Source: DATBDM01 sp034664425 (lineage in GTDB: Bacteria; Actinomycetota; Thermoleophilia; Solirubrobacterales; Solirubrobacteraceae). From it: DNA of 19,643 bases. A model generated the notes under the pieces. The model was not told the DNA's origin. It ran no database searches and saw nothing but the letters and a program-made list of their open reading frames with translations. Shown here in pieces: positions 14,075 through 19,643 of the stretch. Both the position numbers and the translations under genes were made by a program. How positions within the stretch are numbered: the stretch's first letter is position 1; every line of letters starts with the position of its first letter. The stretch covers positions 1 through 19,643 of the forward strand of contig JAXDHR010000055.1 of the NCBI GenBank assembly GCA_034664425.1. Direction: 5' to 3'.

Positions 14075-14832
14075 GGGCGCTCGTCACGGGCGCCGCGCGG
14101 GGCCTCGGCGCCGGGATCGCCCGGCGCCTCGCCGGGGACGGACACGCGCTCGCGCTGCTGGACGTCTCCCCCGCCGTCGAGGCGACGGCCGCGGCGTTGC
14201 GCGGCGGCCGGCCCGTCCTCGGCATCGTCGCCGACGTCGCGCGCGAGCAGGAGGTGGACGCGGCGGCGGCCGCGGCCGTGGCCGAGCTCGGCGGCGTCGA
14301 CCTGGTGGTCAACGCGGCGGGCATCGGCGGCCCCGGCTCGGCGGTCGCCGACACCGATCCCGCCGAGTTCCGGCGAACGCTCGAGGTCAACCTCGTCGGG
14401 CCGTTTTTGACCGCGCGGCGCCTCGCCCCCGTGATGATCGCCCAGGGCACCGGCGGGGCGATCGTCAACGTCGGCTCGCTGTTCGGACAGCAGGGCGTCG
14501 CGCACGGCGCGGCCTACTGCGCCTCCAAGGGCGGGGTGACGCTGCTCACGCATTCGCTCGCCGCCGAGCTCGCGCCGCACGGCATCCGCGTGAACTCGGT
14601 CGCGCCCGGCCACATGGCGACCGAGATGCACTTCGACGAGTTGCGCGAGCGCGCGGCCCGCGGCGGCACGTCGTTCGAGGAGGAGCGCGAGGCGGCGCGC
14701 GACGCGGTGCCCCTCGGCCGCCACGGCACGGGCGAGGACGTCGCCGGCGCGGTCGCGTGGCTCGCGTCCGACGACGCCGCCTACGTGACGGGCCAGACGA
14801 TCGCCGTCAACGGCGGCCTGCTGCTGTCGTGA
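14071..14832 (+). CDS. Short-chain dehydrogenase/reductase (SDR), NAD-type
   Basis: The 253-residue protein is a classical SDR. The cofactor motif is TGAARGLG (residues 6-13), and Asp31 at the end of the second strand favours NAD(H) over NADP(H). The variant VNAAG (80-84) replaces the usual NNAG. The catalytic residues are Asn107, Ser136 in VNVGSLFG, Tyr149 and Lys153 in YCASK. The C-terminal GQTIAVNGG is standard for the FabG-like branch. It begins with a GTG overlapping the preceding hydrolase stop (GTGA), so the two are coupled. It probably oxidises or reduces an alcohol/ketone intermediate of the pathway; SDR sequences do not allow substrate prediction. Confidence 0.88.
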   Translation: MRALVTGAARGLGAGIARRLAGDGHALALLDVSPAVEATAAALRGGRPVLGIVADVAREQEVDAAAAAAVAELGGVDLVVNAAGIGGPGSAVADTDPAEFRRTLEVNLVGPFLTARRLAPVMIAQGTGGAIVNVGSLFGQQGVAHGAAYCASKGGVTLLTHSLAAELAPHGIRVNSVAPGHMATEMHFDELRERAARGGTSFEEEREAARDAVPLGRHGTGEDVAGAVAWLASDDAAYVTGQTIAVNGGLLLS

Positions 14833-14870
14833 CCGGCGGCGCCACCATCACCTGAGAGGAGCGCGTCACC

Positions 14871-16001
14871 GTGTACCCGAGGATCTCCGTCGCCGGGCCC
14901 CCGCGCGAGCGCGGCCGGCAGTACGGCGCCGGCGCCGCGTCGCGGGTGCACCGCTCGATCGAGGCCTACCGCGCGGTCTTCGAGCACTACGCGGGCTGGG
15001 ACTGGTCGCGAGTTCGCCGCGAGGCGCACGCCTTCCGCGACCCGATCGAGGCCTTCGGCCCGGACTACCTCGAGGAGATCGCCGGCATCGCCGAGGGTGC
15101 CGGGGTCGACGAGTTGGACGTCCTCGCCATCAACGTTCGCACCGAGGTCATGTTCGCCGCCACGGCCCGCGACGCCGACCGCCTCCGGCGCCTCCCGGCG
15201 GAGTGCAGCGCGTTCGCCGCACTGCCCGCGCGCGCCGGCGGGCGCCTGCTCGTCGGCCAGAACTGGGACTGGCTGCTGCACTCCTTCGAGACCTGCATCG
15301 TCCTGGAGGCGACCCAGGACGACGGCCCGAACTTCGTCACCGTGGTGGAGGCCGGCCTGCTGGCCAAGGCGGGGATGAACTCGGCCGGCGTCGCCGTCTG
15401 CACGAACGCGCTCGTCTCGGACGCCGACCGCGGGCGCCCAGGGGTGCCCTACCACGTGCTGCTGCGCGCGATCCTCGATGCCGAGACCGCCACCGACGCG
15501 CTGTCGGCCCTGCAGCGGGCGGAGCGATCGTCGTCGGCCAACTATCTGCTCGCGCACGAGGATGGCATCGCGCTCGACGTCGAGGGCGCGCCGGGAGACT
15601 TCGCGCGGCTGTTCCTCGGCTACGCGGACGGCGGCGTGATCCTGCACACCAACCACTTCGTCAACGCGGGCTTCGACGGGCGCGACGTGTCGCTGTGGGC
15701 GATGCCCGACAGCCCCTTCCGCCTCGCCCGGCTGCGCCAGCGGATCGCCGAGCACGACGGCGAGCTCGACGTCGACTTCTGGGAGGGCATGCTTGCCGAC
15801 CACGCCGGGCAGCCGCTCGGCGTGTGCTCGCATCCTGACCCGCGCCTCCCCGAGCTGGAGCAGGCCGCCACGGTCGCCGCGCTCGTGATGGACCCGGCGG
15901 CACGGCGGATCTGGCTGGCCAGCGGCAACCCGTGCGACGCCGCGTTCGAGGAGCTCGACTGCGGCGAGCTGCTCGCGAAGCGCTCGGCGCTGCGCGGGTG
16001 A
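14871..16001 (+). CDS. C45-family autoproteolytic acyltransferase/hydrolase (isopenicillin N acyltransferase-like)
   Basis: This 376-residue protein belongs to the N-terminal nucleophile hydrolases of peptidase family C45. The family order is visible: GPPRERGRQYG near the start, a helical pro-segment, NVRTEVMF (88-95), then LPAECSAF with the nucleophile Cys112, followed by GQNWDW (129-134) and a conserved Asn/Gly core. Members cleave themselves just before the cysteine to form two chains and hydrolyse or transfer amide-bound acyl groups. Here the residue before Cys is Glu rather than the Gly of penicillin acyltransferase. A role in cleaving a linear amide of the pathway is likely but unproven. 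GTG 14871 has GAGAGGAG upstream and follows the SDR gene by 38 bases, so it is probably in the same operon. No export signal is visible. Confidence 0.82.
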   Translation: MYPRISVAGPPRERGRQYGAGAASRVHRSIEAYRAVFEHYAGWDWSRVRREAHAFRDPIEAFGPDYLEEIAGIAEGAGVDELDVLAINVRTEVMFAATARDADRLRRLPAECSAFAALPARAGGRLLVGQNWDWLLHSFETCIVLEATQDDGPNFVTVVEAGLLAKAGMNSAGVAVCTNALVSDADRGRPGVPYHVLLRAILDAETATDALSALQRAERSSSANYLLAHEDGIALDVEGAPGDFARLFLGYADGGVILHTNHFVNAGFDGRDVSLWAMPDSPFRLARLRQRIAEHDGELDVDFWEGMLADHAGQPLGVCSHPDPRLPELEQAATVAALVMDPAARRIWLASGNPCDAAFEELDCGELLAKRSALRG

Positions 16002-16017
16002 GCCGGGGACGCCGCAC

Positions 16018-16042
16018 GGCGGCGCCCGGCGCCGCCTATGCT
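16018..16042 (+). promoter_or_regulatory. Promoter with 19-base perfect palindrome, candidate autoregulatory operator
   Basis: GGCGGCGCC-C-GGCGCCGCC (16018-16036) is a perfect inverted repeat with 9-base arms. It ends exactly where a -10-like TATGCT (16037-16042) begins. Six bases later is the GTG at 16049, so the transcript would start on the start codon. The palindrome covers the promoter spacer, the natural place for autoregulation by the LuxR-type protein encoded next. It is very GC-rich, so it could also act as the end of the upstream operon by forming a hairpin. Confidence 0.5.
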
Positions 16043-16048
16043 TGCCAC

Positions 16049-17842
16049 GTGGTCGGATCGCAGCCGCCGCCGGCGGCGGCGGACGAGGTGGTGCCGAGCG
16101 CGGTCGTGGACGCCTCGGGCGCTGTCGAGGAGCTCAACGACGGGCGCGGGCGGCGCCTGCTCGAAATCCATCCGCGGCTGGTCGACTATGCGCGCGCGCT
16201 GCTGGCGTGCGACGTCAACGCCGTGCGCTTCCTCTGGCCCGACCGGCGCGACGGCTGGCTCGCCGTGCACATGCGCCACCTGCCCCGCGCCGTCGGCGCG
16301 GTCCCGGCGGCGGTGGTCGAGGCCCTGCCGGTCGCCGCGCCGCACCAGCTCACGCCGCGCGAGCTCGACGTGCTCACGCTGCTCGCGGGCGGCCTGAGCA
16401 ACCCGGAGATCGCGGCCCACCTCGGGGCGAGCCCGCGAACGGTCTCGACGCACGTCGAGCGCATCCTCGGCAAGCTGGGCCGCGCGTCGCGCACCGCCGC
16501 CGCCTCGCTCGCGATCGAGGAGGGCCTGCTCCGCCTGCCGGTGCCCGGTGGCGGGCGCTGCGTCGAGGGACTGCCGATCGGGCTCGTCGACGAGACCGCA
16601 GAGGGTCGACGCCCGCGCTCGCGCCGGCCGGCGTACCACCCGGCCGCGCGCGTGCGCTCGCGGCCCCGCCCGTACCTGGTCGGCTCCGCCTTCCCGCTGA
16701 CGGGTCCGGCGCGCGCCGACGGAACCGAGCTGCGCAACGGCTCAGGCCTGGCGCTCGCCGACATCAACGCGCGCGGCGGCATCGCCGGGCGTCCCGTCGA
16801 GCAGGTCGTCGTCGATGTGGACATCTCCGCCCCGGCGGGCGTCGCGCGCGCGCTGCGAGGGCTCGTCGACGCCGAGGTCGATGCGATCACCACCGGCTAC
16901 GCGTTCGCCGAGGATCTCGCCGGCTACGAGGACGTGGCCGCCTATGGCTGCCCACTGCTGCACTCGATGACGTCCGAGCTGCAGACGCAGTGGGTGCGCG
17001 ACGAGCGGCAGCGGCTCGGTCAGATCTTCCAGGCAGGACCGACGGAGATCCACTACGGCACCGGGTTCATCCGGTTCATCGACGCGCTGGCCGCGTCGGG
17101 CGATTGGCCGCCGCCGAACCGCCGGCTGCTCTTCGTCGAGACCGACGTCGCCGGCGGGCACACGACGCGGCCGGAGACGATCGACGCGGCAGAGCGCTCC
17201 GGCTGGACGGTCGAGTCGTTGATCACCGTGGAGACCTACGACGCCGACTGGGGCGCGGCGCTCGCGCAGATCCAGCGGAGTGAGCCGGCGGCGGTCATGG
17301 TCGCCCACTTCGTGCCCGCCGAGATGGCGGCGTTCCTGCGCGGGTTCACGGCCTCCCCCACGCGGTCGTTGGTCTACGGGGTCTACGCGCCGAGCGTGCC
17401 CGAGTTCCTGAACCTCGCCGGACCGGCTGCCGACGGCGTCGTCTGGGCCACGGTCACCGGCGTCTATGGCGACCGCATCGGCGCCGCGTTCGCGCAGCGC
17501 TACCGCGAGGCGTATGGCGTCTCCCCCGGCCGCTCGCTGGCCGGCATCTCCTACGACCAGCTGAACCTGCTCGCGAGCGCTTGGGCGCGGGTGGGGAACC
17601 CGCGGGCGTTTCGCGACGTCAGCGCGGAGCTGCGCCGGACCGCCCACCGCGGCGTGAACGGCACCTATTTCCTCGGACACGACCGCCAGTGCGGCCTGGC
17701 CTACCCGGATGAGACGCCGGACCCGTCGCTCGGGCAGGCGCACCTCGTCTTCCAGATCCAGGCGGGGGAGCAGCGCATCCTGCATCCCCTGCCCTACGCG
17801 GACGGAACCTTCCGGACGCCGTCCTGGTTCGCGGAGCCGTAG
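16049..17842 (+). CDS. LuxR-type helix-turn-helix regulator fused to a type I substrate-binding protein domain
   Basis: This 597-residue protein joins two modules not normally found in one chain. Residues 1-98 resemble a short GAF/PAS-like region (GWLAVHMRHLPRAV). Residues 99-162 are a LuxR/GerE helix-turn-helix: LTPRELDVLTLLAGGLSNPEIAAHLG is followed by SPRTVSTHVERILGKLG, split here. After an arginine-rich linker, residues 208-597 form a full LivJ/AmiC-type binding fold paralogous to the importer's binding protein. Shared blocks are ADINARGGIAGRP, SPTRSLVY at 436, YAPSVPE, RGVNGTY and DPSLGQ. No signal peptide or membrane helix is present, so the sensor is cytoplasmic. It probably controls the neighbouring importer and catabolic genes in response to the imported ligand or a derivative. 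GTG 16049 was chosen because a -10 box lies 6 bases upstream, suggesting a leaderless message. The 3' end overlaps the convergent gene. Confidence 0.85.
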   Translation: MVGSQPPPAAADEVVPSAVVDASGAVEELNDGRGRRLLEIHPRLVDYARALLACDVNAVRFLWPDRRDGWLAVHMRHLPRAVGAVPAAVVEALPVAAPHQLTPRELDVLTLLAGGLSNPEIAAHLGASPRTVSTHVERILGKLGRASRTAAASLAIEEGLLRLPVPGGGRCVEGLPIGLVDETAEGRRPRSRRPAYHPAARVRSRPRPYLVGSAFPLTGPARADGTELRNGSGLALADINARGGIAGRPVEQVVVDVDISAPAGVARALRGLVDAEVDAITTGYAFAEDLAGYEDVAAYGCPLLHSMTSELQTQWVRDERQRLGQIFQAGPTEIHYGTGFIRFIDALAASGDWPPPNRRLLFVETDVAGGHTTRPETIDAAERSGWTVESLITVETYDADWGAALAQIQRSEPAAVMVAHFVPAEMAAFLRGFTASPTRSLVYGVYAPSVPEFLNLAGPAADGVVWATVTGVYGDRIGAAFAQRYREAYGVSPGRSLAGISYDQLNLLASAWARVGNPRAFRDVSAELRRTAHRGVNGTYFLGHDRQCGLAYPDETPDPSLGQAHLVFQIQAGEQRILHPLPYADGTFRTPSWFAEP

Positions 17843-19407
17843 CCGCCGCCGCCGGCGCCGACGAACGAGATCACGTCGCCGCGCGCGAGGTGCACGTAGC
17901 CCTTGCCGGGCAGCTCCTCCTCGCCGCTCGCGCCGGCGCGCCGCAGCGTCGCCCGGCCCGGCGCGCCCGGCCCGCCACCCTCGCGCCCGGCCGGCGCAAA
18001 GCGCGGATCGCGCTGCTCGACGTAGTACATGCCCTCGGCGCGCTCGGCCAGGAGCTCGTAGTCGCGTCGTAGGCCCATGCCGCCAGGCTGTGCGCCGCTG
18101 CCCCCGGACCCGTCGACGAGCTCCGTGCGAACCACGCGCCAGGGGTACTCGAGCTCAGCGATCTCGGCCGGCAGCAGGGCGCAGTTGGAGGTGTAGGGGT
18201 CGATCGCGTGGTCCCCCGGGGCGTCGCGACGCGCGCCGCCGCCCCCGCCGAGGATGTCCGCGAGCAGCGTCATGCGGTCCACCCGCGGGTCGACGGCCTG
18301 GAAGACGAAGGCGGGAAAGGACACGTGACTCGCGGCCACGGCGCGCTCGGGCAGGAGCTCCCCGAGGGCGGCGACCATGAGATCGGCGAGGCGCTGCACG
18401 GCGAGGTGGCGCGCGCTCAGCGCGGCGGGGAAGATCGGGTCGAGCAGGCTGCCCCTGCGGGTGCGCAGGCGGATCCGCCGCGTCAGGCCGCCGTTCTGCG
18501 GGAGGCCGATGAAGCACCGCACGGCGAAGAAGACGCCCGCGTGGGTGCTGGCCAACGGGACGTTGACGCCTGCGGGAACCTGGTCGTCGGTAGCCGTCAG
18601 GTCGACCTCGAGCACGCCGTCGCGCACCTGCACCGACGCGCGGATCCCGACAGGTGGCGTCCCCTCGAAGCCGCCGTCGTCGAGGAAGCCTTCGACCGCG
18701 ACGGCGCGCTGCGGCCAGCCCTCGAAGGCCGCCGACGCGCGCGCCGCCGTGCGTTCGAGCAGCACCGCCATGGCCTCCGTGACCTCGCCCGGGGCGTAGC
18801 GCTCGCACAACGCGGCGAGCCGCTCGCCGCCACGCCGGCAGGCCGCCAGCTGGGCGTCGAGGTCGCCGACCGTCGCGTTGGGGTCGCGGACGTTCGCGGC
18901 GACGAGGTCGTAGACGGCTTGGTTGCGCCGGCCGGCATCGACCAGCTTGATCGCCGGGAAGATGAGGCCCTCCTGGAAGAGCTCGACGCTCTGCGCGCTC
19001 TCCGTGCCCGGCACGCGCCCGCCGATGTCGATGTGGTGGGCGATCGAGCCGGCGTAGCCGACGAGCTCGCCGCGATGGTGGACGGGCGTGAAGACCTGCA
19101 GGTCCGGCGTGTGGGTGCCACCCAGATAGGGGTGGTTGGTCAGCAGCGCGTCGCCGGGATCGAGCGCGCCGCCGTGACGCTCGAGCGCGGCCTGGAGGGC
19201 GAACTGCATCAGTCCGAGCTGCGCCGGGATCTGCTCGGAGTGGGCGACCATCGTGCCCTCGCGGTCGAAGACGCCGCAGTTGAAGTCGAGCATCTCGCGG
19301 ATGATCGGCGAGAAGGACGAGCGGTACTCGACCACCGCCATCTCCTCCGCGATGCTCGTGAAGGCGTTGGCGAGGATCTCCTGCGTGATCGGGTCGGCCC
19401 CGGTCAT
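17794..19407 (-). CDS. Hydantoinase B / oxoprolinase family subunit (HyuB-like)
   Basis: The 537-residue protein has the length and landmarks of hydantoinase/N-methylhydantoinase B subunits. These are DPITQEILANAFTSIAEEM at the start, RSSFSPIIREMLDFNCGVFD, AHSEQIPAQLG, DPGDALLTNHPYLGGTHTPD, HHIDIGGRVPG, and the glycine-rich end PGGMGLRRDYEL to GAGGGGYG. Together with the A subunit encoded upstream it forms an ATP-dependent enzyme hydrolysing cyclic amides such as hydantoins or 5-oxoproline; the substrate here is unknown. The ATG at 19407 overlaps the A-subunit stop as ATGA. No separate ribosome binding site is seen, so coupling is likely. The last 16 codons, after the family's usual GYG ending, lie antisense to the end of the regulator gene. 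Confidence 0.92.
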   Translation of the reverse strand: MTGADPITQEILANAFTSIAEEMAVVEYRSSFSPIIREMLDFNCGVFDREGTMVAHSEQIPAQLGLMQFALQAALERHGGALDPGDALLTNHPYLGGTHTPDLQVFTPVHHRGELVGYAGSIAHHIDIGGRVPGTESAQSVELFQEGLIFPAIKLVDAGRRNQAVYDLVAANVRDPNATVGDLDAQLAACRRGGERLAALCERYAPGEVTEAMAVLLERTAARASAAFEGWPQRAVAVEGFLDDGGFEGTPPVGIRASVQVRDGVLEVDLTATDDQVPAGVNVPLASTHAGVFFAVRCFIGLPQNGGLTRRIRLRTRRGSLLDPIFPAALSARHLAVQRLADLMVAALGELLPERAVAASHVSFPAFVFQAVDPRVDRMTLLADILGGGGGARRDAPGDHAIDPYTSNCALLPAEIAELEYPWRVVRTELVDGSGGSGAQPGGMGLRRDYELLAERAEGMYYVEQRDPRFAPAGREGGGPGAPGRATLRRAGASGEEELPGKGYVHLARGDVISFVGAGGGGYGSANQDGVRKVPSA

Positions 19408-19643
19408 GCCGCGTCCCGCGTCAGCACGAGAATGCCACCGTTCCCGGCCGCTCCGGACCAGCCGTCTGCCACGACGATCGTCGCGTCCTCCTGCTCGACG
19501 ATCGTCCTGGGGGCGACGCGCTGGCCGGCCCGCAGGTCGGAGCGGTCGACCACGGCATAGGCCTGCGGTCCGTGGCTCGAGTGCAGCACGCGCTCGCGCG
19601 CCGCGGCGGGCGCGAGCGGGGCGGATCGCGCGGCCGGCCCGTC
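19404..19643 (-). CDS. Hydantoinase A / oxoprolinase family subunit (HyuA-like), C-terminal end only
   Basis: The last 79 codons of a gene that enters from the right edge are visible, open through the window end. The segment YAVVDRSDLRAGQRVAPRTI, continuing with VEQEDATIVVADGW, matches the C-terminal pattern of HyuA proteins: a variable strand, then a Gly-Pro-Ala-Ile-Val-Glu-Gln-like motif and a conserved Val-Val-Pro-Gly-Trp-like turn. Here the usual GPAIVEQ is replaced by APRTIVEQ. Its stop overlaps the HyuB-like start by 4 bases, the usual A-then-B order. The ATP-binding part is outside the window. An internal ATG could start a 61-residue frame, but it is only part of this gene. Confidence 0.85.
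   Translation of the reverse strand, partial: DGPAARSAPLAPAAARERVLHSSHGPQAYAVVDRSDLRAGQRVAPRTIVEQEDATIVVADGWSGAAGNGGILVLTRDAA

Noticed and set aside
1..19643. tRNA, rRNA, CRISPR array, insertion sequence, integrase or riboswitch
   Set aside because: I saw no repeated spacer pattern, no transposase or integrase motifs and no tRNA-like fold in the short intergenic gaps. The only gene-free stretch over 300 bases (5962-6524) holds the inverted repeat, the phosphoesterase relic and the reductase promoter.

Overview
The window is high-GC DNA with tightly packed genes, GTG starts, ATGA/TGATG overlaps and probable leaderless transcripts. Together with the style of the LuxR-type helix-turn-helix and the Tat-exported binding protein, this points to a soil actinobacterium. 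A Thermoleophilia/Solirubrobacterales-like lineage is my guess; it is an inference from style, not a database match. Left block (1-5289, minus strand): a TetR regulator with a near-consensus promoter heads an overlapping operon. The operon reads NicX-like 2,5-dihydroxypyridine dioxygenase, a PEP-synthase-like phosphohistidine protein, NicF-like maleamate amidohydrolase, NicD-like N-formylmaleamate deformylase, and then a second NicX/M29-type protein cut by the window edge. The first, third and fourth form the classical lower route from 2,5-dihydroxypyridine to N-formylmaleamate, maleamate and maleate, releasing formate and ammonia. The maleate isomerase and the ring hydroxylase are not in the window. 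The phosphohistidine protein is the odd member. It resembles subunit 1 of phenylphosphate synthase, so it may activate a hydroxypyridine by phosphorylation. Middle (5290-6524): an HD-domain-like protein, a 5'-truncated phosphoesterase relic and an inverted repeat between them. Right block (6525-16001, plus strand): an Old-Yellow-Enzyme/2,4-dienoyl-CoA-reductase-like flavo-iron-sulfur reductase is followed by a five-gene ABC importer of the branched-chain amino acid/urea/amide type. Next come a PuuE/HpPgdA-like metal hydrolase (candidate cyclic imide or amide hydrolase), an SDR dehydrogenase and a C45-family self-processing N-terminal nucleophile hydrolase. After it, 16049-17842 encodes a single-chain transcription factor: a LuxR helix-turn-helix fused to a complete copy of the importer's own substrate-binding fold, without an export signal. 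Convergent to it, and overlapping it by 49 bp, lies a hydantoinase/oxoprolinase B gene followed by the end of the A-subunit gene, on the minus strand. Taken together the window looks like an island for import, reduction and C-N bond hydrolysis of N-heterocyclic or amide compounds. The proposed new system is the regulator: it probably senses in the cytoplasm the same ligand that its paralogue captures outside the membrane. This is comparable in logic to the AmiC/AmiR pair but fused in one polypeptide and linked in origin to the transporter.
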